This document shows positions 1 to 9,346 of a stretch of 64,000 bases of DNA, piece after piece. Within the stretch, counting starts at the first letter, position 1; each line of letters starts with the position of its first letter. Under the pieces are notes generated by a model. The model saw nothing but the letters and a program-made list of their open reading frames with translations. It ran no database searches and was not told where the DNA came from. Source of the DNA: Notospermus geniculatus (Eukaryota > Nemertea > Pilidiophora > Heteronemertea > Lineidae); contig NMRB01000191.1 of assembly GCA_002633025.1 (NCBI GenBank), positions 59,418-123,417 of the forward strand, written 5' to 3'. The translations under genes and the position numbers were made by a program.

Positions 1-624
1 AAAGTTAAAATTAGTAAATATTTTACATTTTTCTTCTTGACTACTAAACGTATATTGATTAATAAAATCATAAGCTTTAACTAATTGATTGTAAAATAAA
101 TCAAAATCTATTTTATCACCTTTTTCCCTATTTTCTTTTTTGTTTATTGGTCTGATGTTAATCCAATTAAAACAAATATATGGTTCATCCTTAAAATGAG
201 CAATTGGTAATACATGATCTTTTTCTTCAGGACCTGTTATAGGTTCTAAATCTCTCTCATACTCTAACCATTTTTTATAAATATCATTTGAACAACCTAG
301 AACATCTTGAAGAGCCCCTAAACTATTTCCTCTACTTAAACTATTTCTCATTAACTGTATTTCACGAAATTCTGAGTCTTCGTTGTATCTTTTATTCTTG
401 TACGGTCTGTTATAATTTCTACAACATTCTTTGCAATAACTTTGTAAACCATCTTTTGCTTTTGTACATTTATGAAAATTATCATGCGGTTTATGCATTT
501 TACATTTGGAACATTGTTTCCACGAATAGTAAGGAGAGTTCAAATAAGTTAAAGTCCAAGAAAACTGACTTATAAGATTTATAAACTTATCTTTAACTTG
601 TTCTTTATCCTCATAGTTCTTTAA
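1..624 (-). pseudogene. HNH nuclease-like ORF, AT-rich, truncated at both visible ends
   Basis: The minus strand is open for 208 codons from just after a TGA (codon at 627-625) to the window edge with no stop. No in-frame ATG exists before about position 500, so the true N-terminus is missing or joined elsewhere. The protein carries a CSKCK and CKECC pair of CxxC motifs about 25 residues apart with the usual GLQSYC spacing, then a YKKWLEYE segment, then DHVLPI, FNWINIRP and ENREKGDK. This order (zinc ribbon, then Asp-His, then Asn, then Lys-rich) is that of HNH endonucleases of phages, large DNA viruses and mobile introns. Third codon positions are almost all A or T, unlike the neighbouring DNA. 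I infer an integrated virus- or mobile-element-derived gene fragment. It could also be intact and continue to the left, since the C-terminus is cut by the window. Family assignment is moderately sure; origin is not. Confidence 0.6.
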
Positions 625-671
625 TCAGTAACGCCTCCTTAATCCTCAGCACATAATCCGACTGGGCATTA

Positions 672-758
672 GTCAACACGGAGAAGTTGTCAATGTTTGC
701 GTTTACAATGTTACATCGAAGTTGTCAATGTTTGCGTTGACAACTTCTCCGTGTTGAC
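672..758. repeat. Inverted repeat with 22 bp arms
   Basis: GTCAACACGGAGAAGTTGTC at 672-691 is matched exactly in reverse complement at 739-758 (pairing continues two more bases inwards), with a spacer of about 43 bp that itself repeats part of the arm (AAGTTGTCAATGTTTGCG occurs twice). It lies between the HNH-like ORF and the outer end of the large fold-back element, and could be a terminal hairpin of either. Confidence 0.8.
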
Positions 759-1299
759 TTTATATTATTGAAGTCCATGGTGTCAGAAAAGTTTGGTTAG
801 CCTTTTGGGAACCCGGCAATAACTGAGAAAATCATGATCATTTGTTGGGAGTCGGCGGCCAAACGGAGGCTCCGATTTTGGGGTAGGGGAAATACAAATT
901 GGAATATCTTGGTAGCCTTGTTAGGGTAGAATGATGATTGACCCCTCGAAATATTTATATTTATGAGCTCTTTCATTTCAGATGCAAATATTTAGGTTTT
1001 GCACTTTAATTAGGTCACCAGAGGTCAAAAGGTCACAAATTTTCGGACCTGCCCAAAATCCAGACAAGACTCCTGTAACAGTCCAGCAAGTGCAAATTAT
1101 CACCTGAATATCAACTTTCTCAACAGGAAATTGTTAATTAGGCATCTCAACATCATTTTAACCCCACCTTATGCAATCATACTCAAATGTGAATGACTGA
1201 CAGGAAACGAAAACGGGTGTTTCAAAAAATTTACATAAATCGTAGGTCAAAAATTCGAATACAAATAACTCAGCAACTACTAAAGCTATGGTAATAAAT

Positions 1300-1800
1300 T
1301 TGGTGTCTTTCCTGAGGTTTTGGGGTCAAGGAATCATTTAAGACCGTTTCCAATGTCGGTATATATTATGTAACTGTAAATCCAAGATGGCCGCCGTTAT
1401 ATGAAATCAGTCATAACTTCCTTCATATTTACCATACGCTGAAAATTTTGGTGTCCAGACATAAGTTTGTGGGGTCAAGGAATCCAATAAGACCATTTCC
1501 AATGTTGGTAATAAATTATATAACTGTAAATCCAAGATGGCGTCCAAGATGGCTGCCGTTACATGAAATCATTCGTAACTTCTTTGATATTCACCATACA
1601 ATGATTATTTTGGTGTCTCGACAAAGGTTTTTGGGTTCGAGGCATCCATTTCCCATGTCAGTAATAGATTAACTACGCCTCTGACAATCAAAGATGGCGT
1701 CCAAGATGGCCGCTATTACATGAAGCTGGTCATAACTTCTTTCATATTGAACGTAGGCTGATAATTTTGGTGTCTAGGCATAGGTTTTGTGAGTCACGGA
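1300..1800. repeat. About 150 bp tandem repeats inside left fold-back arm
   Basis: Three to four diverged copies of a unit contain GTCAAGGAATC, CAATGTYGGTA, CTGTAAATCCAAGATGG and TTTTGGTGTC. The mirror copies lie at about 4910-5440. The repeated word CCAAGATGGCGTCCAAGATGG is itself an internal duplication. Confidence 0.7.
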
Positions 1801-1855
1801 CCAAAATAGAAGGTTGATTAGTCATTATTCAATTCACATGTTGTGACATAGTGTA

Positions 1856-1984
1856 GAAAATGAAATAGAAATCGGGTGTCTAAGGTGAAAGACATTGCTT
1901 CCTACCAGACTCGAGCCCACGGACCCTCGCATGATGCATCAATCGCCAGCACTAAGGTGCAGCACGCCTTAACCACTAGGCCAA
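1856..1984 (-). repeat. tRNA-derived SINE, copy 1
   Basis: Read on the minus strand this 129 bp insert starts with TGGCCTAGTGGTTAAGG, a good RNA polymerase III A box, and carries GGGCTCGAGTC, a B-box-like sequence, about 55 bp further on. It is flanked by AGTGTA at 1850-1855 and 1985-1990. The right fold-back arm shows the empty site (TAGTGTAATG in reverse complement near 4860-4875), so insertion and 6 bp target duplication are seen directly. Confidence 0.85.
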
Positions 1985-2064
1985 AGTGTAATGTAGTCAA
2001 TTCTATTTGCCTGTTTCTATCCACACTCCCTGCATGGTCATGAGAAATATTCCTTTCATTCTAA

Positions 2065-2237
2065 TTTACCCGTAGGATAATCACCAGCGGTTAACTTTCC
2101 ATTGTCTAACTGCAGGAGGACAAAAGAAAAATTTGAACAACCCACTGGCCTTGTTTAGAGTCATTCAGCTCTTTTCTTCGATCCTCCTGCACGTAAAGGC
2201 AGGAATGTTAACCGCGTGTGGTTATCCTGTGGGTAAA
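2065..2237. repeat. Hairpin at inner boundary of left fold-back arm
   Basis: Positions 2065-2095 pair with 2207-2237 (TTTACCC...GTTAAC against GTTAAC...GGGTAAA), and an inner pair of arms (CTGCAGGAGG against CCTCCTGCA) lies inside. It looks like a small fold-back MITE of about 170 bp abutting the end of the left arm. Confidence 0.75.
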
Positions 2238-2320
2238 CGCTGCCGATCAAGCAGCGTACAAAGTAGGAACACAATGGTTTTCTAGGACCTCAACCTGAAT
2301 ACTGTAGTAACTATGAATCA

Positions 2321-2399
2321 CCCTCAGCGCCTTCTAGCGACGAGCGCCCTATAAATACCCTGCCACGTAAGCGGGCTGCTCATTCGGTATTTCGCTCCC
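2321..2399 (+). promoter_or_regulatory. TATA-containing block, copy 1 of a 79 bp direct repeat
   Basis: The block holds CCCTATAAATACCC, a good TATA-box match, followed by GCGGGCTGCTCATTCGG. The same 79 bp recur at 4121-4199 with one mismatch (TGCCACG against TGACACG). Similarity fades downstream in both. The covarying tandem array begins about 180 bp downstream, so this may be its promoter. That role is inference. Confidence 0.4.
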
Positions 2400-2532
2400 G
2401 TGCGGAACGGTCTCAGCTTGGAACCTCGCTGGCAGTGCATTGTCCGCCTTTGTTCTGCTCTTGCGTGGTTTATTATAGACGTCTGGCCACTGTGCATGGT
2501 TTGCGTATGCCTCTGTCGGGTGTGGTGTCTAG

Positions 2533-3107
2533 GCTTAAACTGTTGTTGTGAGCTTTGCTAGCGACAGGCCCCAGCGTTGGGGTGCCATTGAGGGAGCTTA
2601 AATTGACCTTGTGAGCATTGCTAGCGTCAAGCCCCGGCGTCGGGGTGCTACTGTATGAAAGCTTAAATTGACGTTGTGAGCAAAGCTAGCGTCAAGCCCC
2701 GGCGTCGGGGTGCTACTGTATGAAAGCTTAAATTAACGTTGTGAGCAAAGCTAGCGTCAGGCCCCTTCGGGGGTGCTAATTGTATGAAGGCTTAAATTGG
2801 CGTTGTGAGCAATGCTAGCGTCAAGCCCTTCCGGGGGTGCCCTTGTATGAAAGCTTAAATTGGCGTTGTGAGCAAAGCTAGCGTCAAGCCCCCCTGGGGG
2901 TGCTATTATGTATGAAGGCTTAAATTGGCGTTGTGAGCATTGCTAGCGCCAAGCCCCTCTGGGGGTGCCATTGTATGAAGGCTTAAATTGGCGTTGTGAG
3001 CAAAGCTAGCGTCAAGCCCCTCCGGGGGTGCAAATGTATGAAGACTTGAATTGGTGTTGTGAGCATTGCTAGCGTAAAGCGCCTATGGGGGTGCTACTTT
3101 ATGATCA
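2533..3107 (+). repeat. Tandem array of about 64 bp units, each with two hairpins
   Basis: Nine units start at about 2533, 2596, 2661, 2726, 2790, 2853, 2918, 2981 and 3044, a period of 63-65 bp, each beginning (G)CTTAAA or similar. Each unit carries stem 1 (TTGACG...CGTCAA around a constant GTGAGC NNN GCTAG core) and stem 2 (GCCCC, a variable loop of three to six bases, GGGGTGC). Stem sequences change in pairs between units while loops vary freely. A degenerate tenth unit lies at 3108-3140. No ORF explains the constraint. This could be a structured non-coding RNA array or a cruciform-forming DNA array. Confidence 0.75.
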
Positions 3108-3140
3108 TTTATGTCGGCGTTGTAAGCTTCGGGCTTGTGG

Positions 3141-3900
3141 CAAAACGGAGCCTCTGGGGTAGAGTAAGCCGCCATGTACATACCCGGTATAACAGAAAGT
3201 TAGCCCTTGCCTCCAGTGTCCAGGGCCTTCTGCCCGAGTGGAGATTTTCTTCACGTGGGCTGGAGGTTGGGGCTTCCGTCCTCAAGGGTCGGTACTGTGA
3301 GTGCTAGCTCTTATTTTTCGGGTTGATGGCATTATGGTGAATTCCCGGGCATGGGGTTGTAGTGGAACGCTGGGTCTAGAGTTAATGCATGTACATTAAA
3401 GCCGCACACTATGCACCGCTACTCGCTCCCCAGTTCGGCCGAATAGATAGTGCAACCTCATCTACAGGCGTGCGTAGTGTATAGAACCATAGAACCACAT
3501 ATTATAGCATATCCTGCATCGAGGTTTTGGGAATCCCCTTGGGGAATCCCCAATGCTGTGTGTAGTCTTGCGCAGCCAGCCACACAGTATTGCTACGGTT
3601 CCCCAGATTCGAAACAGCGGCTGGGTGACCGAGACTATGCTCGTCGATTATAACCCATCTGTCTATAGTGTCTGGCTTTAAAGCGAAATGGACAGCGTCA
3701 GGTGGACGGAGGCCCCAACCTTCGGCCCACTGGTGCAAGGAAATAATTTGCGTTCGGCTGGCCAAGTGGCAATGCGCTATTGTTGAGATTATATGGCCGG
3801 GGTGTTACAATAACTGGAAAGCAGATGACATGTTTATTCTTCCTATGCGTTGGGTAACGGGTAGATGCATTACGTCTCGGTTTGATCGATTCGATAATTG
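3141..3900. other. Unassigned central part of fold-back element
   Basis: Moderately GC-rich sequence with no recognisable protein in any frame. Short ORFs overlap on both strands and none resembles a known family. A local inverted word (GGAATCCCCTTGGGGAATCC, 3531-3550) is a near-perfect palindrome. Confidence 0.4.
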
Positions 3901-3902
3901 AA

Positions 3903-3990
3903 TTATGTGTTGGGAATATTGGGATTGTTAGGAGGAGTGTTGGGAGTAATGGGAGTATTGGGAGTATTGGGGGTATTGGGGTATTGGGTG
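3903..3990 (+). repeat. Low-complexity TTGGGAGTA repeat
   Basis: Degenerate tandem copies of (T)TGGGAGTAT and TTGGGGGTAT over about 85 bp, G-rich on the plus strand. Any ORF here encodes a Gly/Leu/Val repeat and is not a gene. Confidence 0.8.
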
Positions 3991-4046
3991 TGTATTATGT
4001 GTAAAAGGGTGTATGTTTTGTGCACAGGCTACTTCGAATCGGTTGC

Positions 4047-4434
4047 AACGCTGGAAACATCTGGCTTTCCTCCCAATACTTCCAAGCGAGACGATAGAAG
4101 GCGCTGAGGATGTGTATACACCCTCAGCGCCTTCTAGCGACGAGCGCCCTATAAATACCCTGACACGTAAGCGGGCTGCTCATTCGGTATTTCGCTCCCT
4201 TGGAGGAATGGCGAAGGTGAAACCTCGGCGGCAGCCTGGTGTGCAGGATCCGAGGTCCATGAGGAGGGGGATGCGCACGCACGCCTGCCAAAGGATTGAG
4301 GCCAATCGCACCCCTCCCCCCCCCCGCCCTGTGGGCACGTCCTTCTATTCTCTCGCTCTTTAGCTGGAAACATCCGGCTTTCCTCCCAATACTTCCAAGG
4401 GAGACGATAGAAGGCGCTGAGGATGTGTATATTA
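4047..4434. repeat. Direct repeats and hairpin around TATA block copy 2
   Basis: A block of about 68 bp (CTGGAAACATCTGGC ... GGATGTGTAT) occurs at 4047-4115 and again at 4369-4434. At 4096-4136 AGAAGGCGCTGAGG pairs with CCTCAGCGCCTTCT to form a hairpin. The second 79 bp TATA block (4121-4199) lies between the direct repeats. Confidence 0.75.
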
Positions 4435-6107
4435 CACGAGTGTTGGCCTACACTGAAAACAAATTCCGGCTTGTGTTGAGTACTTTGGACTACTCATCAG
4501 TCATTTTGTCAGTGAGATGAGTAGAAAGTACTAATCGGGTACTCATCGGGCCAAGGAGCTGCATTTGGAGTTCCTTACTACCCGCTATGAGTATCTTTCT
4601 ACTAGCTATGAGTATCTTTCTACTCAATATGAGAACCTTTCTACTCATCTCACGGACAAAACGAGCACCCCGAAGGTTCTCAACATGATTAGGATTTTTT
4701 TCAGTGTAATCGCGCTTCGTAAATACGGCCCGTAGTCTTTCTCCAACCAATCAGCCATTTGTGGAGAATGATAAAAGGGTAGTATTGTCAACAATTAGAA
4801 TGAAATGAGTATTTCTCATGTAGGGAGTGTGGCTAGAAACAGGTAAATAGAATTGACTACATTACACTATGTCACAACCTGTGAACTGAATAATGACTAA
4901 TCAACCTTCTATTTGGTTTCAATGGATTCCTTGACCCACAAAACCTATGTCTAGACACCAAAATTATTAGCCTATGTTCAATATGAAAGAAGTTATGACC
5001 AGTTTCATGTAATAGCGGCCATCTTGGACGCCATCTTTGATTGTCAGAGGCGTAGTTAATCTATTACTGACATGGGAAATGCTCGTAATGGATGCCTCGA
5101 ACCCCAAAACCTTTGTCGAGACACCAAAATAATCACTGTATGGTGAATATCAAAGAAGTTACGAATGATTTCATGTAACGGCAGCCATCTTGGACGCCAT
5201 CTTGGATTTACAGTTATATAATTTATTACCAACATTGGAAATGGCCTTATTGGATTCCTTGACCTCACAAACTTATGTCTAGACACCAAAATTTTCAGCG
5301 TATGGTAAATATGAAGGAAGTTATGACTGATGTCATATAACGGCGGCCATCTTGGATTTACAGTTACATAATATATTACCGACATTGGAAACGGTCTTAA
5401 ATGATTCCTTGACCCCAAAAACCTCAGGAAAGACACGAAATTTATTACCATAGCTTTAGTAGTTGCTGAGTTATTTGTATTCGAATTTTTGACCTTCGAT
5501 TTATGTAAATTTTTTGAAACACCTGTTTTCGTTTCCTGTCAGTCATTCACATTTGGGTATGATTGCATAAGGTGGGGTTAAAATGATGTTGAGATGCCTA
5601 ATTAACAATTTCCAGTTGAGAAAGTTGATATTCAGGTGATAATTTGCACTTGCTGGACTGTCACAGGAGTCTTGTCTGGATTTTGGGCAGGTCCGAAAAT
5701 TTGTGACCTTTTGACCACTGGTGACCTAATTAAAGTGCAAAACCTAAGTATTTGCATCTGAAATGAACGAGCTCATAAATACAAATATTTTGAGGGGTCA
5801 ATCATCATTCTTCCCCTACAGGCTACCAAGATATTCCCATTTGTATTTCCCCTACCCCAAAATCGGAGCCTCAGTTTTGCCGCCAACTCCCAACAAATGA
5901 TCATGATTTTCTCAGTTATTGCCGGGTTCCCAAAAGGATAACCAAAATTTTCTGACACCCTAGGTGGTGGACTTCAATAATGTAAAGAGTAACTTAGGGG
6001 ACAAAATTTTTCTACGAAAACCCTCTCAGCTACTGGACTATGGGATGAGTTTCGGGCCACAAAAGTTTGAAGTCGATCGAACAATATTTAGGTGGATTTT
6101 TGAGGGG

Positions 6108-6400
6108 GTCTTCATTTTGTACCTTAGTAGATCTTCCGTTTGTACTGGGTCTTCATTTTGTACTATGGTAGATCTTCAATTTGTACTGGGTCTTCATTTT
6201 GTACCATAGTAGATCTTCAATTTGTACTGGGTCTTCATTTTGTACCATAGTAGATCTTCAGTTTGTACTGGGTCTTCATTTTGTACTATAGTAGATCTTC
6301 AGTTTGTACTGGGTCTTCATTTTGTACCATAGTAGATCTTCAATTTGTACTGGGTCTTCAATCTTCGTTTTGTACTGGTCTTCAATCTTCAATCTTCAAT
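6108..6400 (+). repeat. 41 bp tandem repeats, about six copies
   Basis: The unit TCTTCATTTTGTACC...GTAGATCTTC...TTTGTACTGGG repeats with a 41 bp period just outside the right fold-back arm. The TCTTxxTTTTGTAC core resembles the 41 bp repeats at 10171-10400, which suggests related element families. Confidence 0.9.
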
Positions 6401-6414
6401 TTGTAGTCACCCCC

Positions 6415-6600
6415 CCCCCACCGGGAAAGATTATCACGTCAGTCACCAAGTTAAAAAACGTTAGGAGTCCCCGACGCACTAACACATTTCTAGGGAGTCC
6501 CCGACTCCCTGGAATCTAACTCCACCGGGAAAGATTATCAAGTCAGCCCGCCGACTTGAGAAACGTTAGGAGTCCCCGACTCACTAACATACCAACTTTT
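6415..6600. repeat. About 105 bp direct duplication
   Basis: CCACCGGGAAAGATTATCA...CGTTAGGAGTCCCCGAC occurs at about 6418-6480 and again at about 6522-6585, with a third partial AGTCCCCGACTC between them. It lies just downstream (minus-strand sense) of the gag-like ORF remnant and may be part of the same element. Confidence 0.6.
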
Positions 6601-6623
6601 CTGATCAGGGGTCCCTGACCCAC

Positions 6624-7354
6624 TTAACACCTGTCCCCTAGCCCCACCGGGCTGAGACAATCTAACCCGTGCATGGAACCTTGCTCCGGTGGAAACCCCA
6701 CTCCAAAAGGGGTGTTTCCATAACGCGGAGCAGCGCGGGCCGGGCACAGAGTGAGCAAGAACATGATCACGTGCACACATGACGTCATCTCACTTTGGAT
6801 TATTTTCGCGCCAACTTTACTCACTGCAATGTCGAACATCCTGGGAGTATGAATAATGGCATCCCAAATCTTCTGATTTACACGAGGGTTTACCAAATTG
6901 GGGCAGTTCTCTGGCCTGAGATATTTGTCGCACAGTGTCTTGGCCTGCTCCTTCTGCATCCGTGTGACGAACACGTTGTTAATGAGGAATCCAAACTTCT
7001 CCATAATGGGCGGACCAACTTCCTCAAATTGGGCCTTATAAGCTCTTGTTCTCCCTCTGAGCCCTTGGGCCCCGAATCTAACAGCTTATCCAGCTCATCA
7101 TTCAAATCGTCCACGCCAAACTCTTCATTTGTCTCGCTACCAACCGACTCAGCAGCAGCAGCATCAGGTGCATGTCTTTCATTCATTACACCATCCTCAA
7201 GATCATGCTGTTCAGCGGCCTTGCTTTTACGGCACTCCGCATCCAGAGCGCTGCCCACAGCAGGAGAGAACCTGTCCAGCCGCATGCGCCCTGGCCCACC
7301 TCCATTGGCGGCCATGTTTGATTTTGATTTTGAGGTGTCTGAAGTTGCTGCCAA
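6624..7354 (-). pseudogene. Retroelement gag-like ORF, frameshifted
   Basis: The minus strand has an ORF with a well-placed ATG at 7315 (AACATGG) that encodes a Gly/Ala/acidic segment and then EFGVDDLNDELDKLLDSG. At about 7005-7012 the frame shifts by one base, and the downstream frame continues with FGFLINNVFVTRMQKEQA, KYLRPENCPNLVNPRVNQKI and a hydrophobic/basic tail. The RPENCxxLxxPxVNxxIW pattern is one I associate with the first ORF of tyrosine-recombinase (DIRS-like) retroelements in invertebrates. That association is from memory and needs a search. No reverse transcriptase or recombinase is nearby, so this is a decayed fragment. Confidence 0.55.
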
Positions 7355-7616
7355 ACCAGTCTAATTTTTTGTTCCATCACATGGCAAAGACATGGGTAAA
7401 TTAGGCTTCGCCGCCTTAAGCTTTTCCTTTTTATTGCAGAAAACTGCGTCTGCAAGGTTACATGTAAATTCACTCATCATAGTGATGAAAGGGGGCAGCA
7501 AATTTCCGCCTCGCCGCACGTGTGCTCAAAAAAGAGGGCGCTGATCTTGGCTAAGCGGCAGATGAAAATGGGGCACCAACCGGCAACTTCCCGCGCATGG
7601 GCAACGCCAGCAAACA

Positions 7617-7735
7617 GGGCCCATATTCATAAAACCTTGCTTGCTTAGTTGGTTGCCAGTTGTGTACATTGGTCTGTACAAACTAGGCAATTTAGCAGGC
7701 AACTAACCCTAGTTAGGTTTTATGAATATGGGCCC
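7617..7735. mobile_element. Palindromic MITE, family GGGCCCATATTCATAAAAC, copy A
   Basis: GGGCCCATATTCATAAAACC at 7617-7636 is matched in reverse complement at 7716-7735. Subterminal segments (TAGTTGGTTGCC against GGCAACTAACC) also pair. Length is 119 bp and there is no coding capacity. Copy B lies at 14299-14414 in reverse orientation, and a half copy at 43005-43020. Confidence 0.85.
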
Positions 7736-8044
7736 AGATCCACGTCGAAAAGACTGGTCCCAATACATGTAGGGAGACCGCAGTCCCCTGTGATCTAGCG
7801 ATACTAACATGTTCATAAGTAAACCCTTCTTCGCCGCAGAAAAGAGCAGACCTGCGATCTGCGTGCGCATCTCATGTAATCTCGTAATGTAGTCAGCTGT
7901 TAGATAGAACTTGTGATATTTTTGGCTGAAGTCTAGGGCATGAATTAGTGGCTAAAATTAACGGAAAGAACCCTTAGGTTACTTGTACCCATCACTTCAC
8001 ATAGTTTTAGCTGCTTACTCCATATCTTCTTGACTTTGCGTGTG

Positions 8045-8400
8045 CAGGGGCGGATCCAGGATTTTGGCAACGGGGGGGGGGGGGTCAGCACCGACAAATG
8101 GAACAATTACTAAGTATATCATGTAGGAACACGCAATGGAAAAATGATTAGGGTCTGTATCCGAAGCCCCTTACGCTGGTGCTAGACATGTCAACTACCC
8201 AAAGCGCGTTGGCGTGGGGCGAAGGCCCTCGTCTAGACTGGGATCTGAGGGGCCTCCCCCAGGAAAATTTGAAAACCTTGATGTTCTGAGACGTGTTCCG
8301 GGGCATTTTCCTCTGACGTTTTGTTCCTAAAAGCCACGACCGAAATCGTCAGCCAGAAATCTTTGACCTATGGTTGGACTGACTCGTTTCATGCGGGGAA
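8045..8400 (+). mobile_element. Decayed hAT-like non-autonomous element end
   Basis: CAGGGGCGGATCCAGGATTT at 8045-8064 is a terminal sequence common in hAT-type non-autonomous elements of invertebrates. It is followed by a 14-G run and by a GGGGCCTCCCCCAGGAAAAT block typical of the interior of such elements. The opposite end was not found. Assignment is from memory of these terminal motifs. Confidence 0.45.
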
Positions 8401-9337
8401 GGGACCATAAGGCTCTGAGGGTGGTTAGAAAGGGGGCAGAATAGTTGTACCGGGCACTATTGGTCATTTAGCAATCGGCCCTGTCCTCCTCAACACGTTG
8501 CTTTGAATGTAAGGGCACTGTTCGCCAAAGGGGGGGGGGGGTTTCTCACACCCGACACCCCTGGGGACTCCTATGACTGGTTACGTCGGTTGGCGCCTGT
8601 GATGGAGAGTGCTGGCCGGGATTACCTACCCTTCGATTGGATGCTAACAATGCCGGGGGAACACCTTTGGATTCCCCCAACTCTTCCTTAAACCAGAAAT
8701 GCTTTTTAGCTCAGCTGGAGAACATGCTAATGATTCTGCAACTAGCACATGAACGATTGGGATGTGTACCTTGAGAGCTGCCTCTTTGCTTATAGGACAA
8801 GTGTGCGCGCCAGTTCTGGATACACACCATTTTACCTGGAATTCGGCAGGTAATTACCCTTCCCAAATAAATAGAAATAAAATCAAAATCTCCTTTCTCA
8901 GCCACGTCAATCACAATTTAACAGGAAATAGACATCTGCCGATGTAGTAACGTTGGCGATGTGACTTTGCCTTCTAATGTTCACGGTCATTGCGAAATCG
9001 GAAACATTTTACAATGTATTTTTCAGATAATCCAGAATAATAGAGGAGCTGGAGACAACGACAGATTCGCAAATCATCGAGCCCACAACTGAGGACATAG
9101 CTGCTATAGGGAGAAGTCTGGCTGAATTCAGACAGGCAACAGGTCGAAGTTATCGACAATATATCCCAAGCACAGCAAGAACACAAACCAAAAGAGGTAA
9201 ACCATTTTTCCCACATTTGCAGTCCACATCAGTCCAAATGAACCATTTCGCTTCCGTCTTTCCCTCCTTAAACACTGAACGTAATGAACGTGCAGATCCC
9301 GCTCGGCGCGTCACCCGTACACAGCTAGCTTAGGCGG
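8401..9337. other. Intergenic stretch, no supported gene
   Basis: It contains a 12-G run at 8530-8541. A stretch at 9025-9190 looks like an exon (TTTTTCAG acceptor, AGAG/GTAAAC donor), but all three frames are interrupted by stops. I see no conserved protein or structured RNA. Confidence 0.5.
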
Positions 9338-9346
9338 GTGATTCTT

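Larger units (their letters stand above)
764..5981. mobile_element. Large fold-back element with arms over 1 kb
   Basis: Positions 764-2066 reappear in reverse complement at 4793-5981. Both arms begin ATTATTGAAGTCCA at the outer end and end CATTCTAATT at the inner end. Apart from one SINE insertion in the left arm they are collinear, with scattered differences. Each arm contains imperfect tandem copies of about 150 bp sharing CCAAGATGGC and CATAACTTC blocks. No transposase was seen. The 2.7 kb centre holds a hairpin, a covarying tandem array and duplicated TATA-containing blocks. Long arms with internal tandem repeats are typical of fold-back (FB, TU or Galileo-like) DNA elements; that classification is inference. 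No convincing target-site duplication was found. Confidence 0.8.

Noticed and set aside
1448-1672. ORF in fold-back arm, and its mirror at 5056-5451
   Set aside because: It translates the CCAAGATGG tandem repeat on either strand; identity follows the DNA repeat, not a protein.
2533-3107. CRISPR array or tRNA cluster reading of the tandem units
   Set aside because: Units are contiguous without unique spacers, lie in animal DNA, and lack tRNA A/B boxes and cloverleaf.
6795-7364. 189-codon plus-strand ORF
   Set aside because: Shadow of the gag-like ORF on the minus strand, which has the acidic and RPENC motifs and a good start context.
9025-9190. Exon-like segment between TTTTTCAG and AGAG/GTAAAC
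   Set aside because: All three frames contain stops; at best an untranslated exon.
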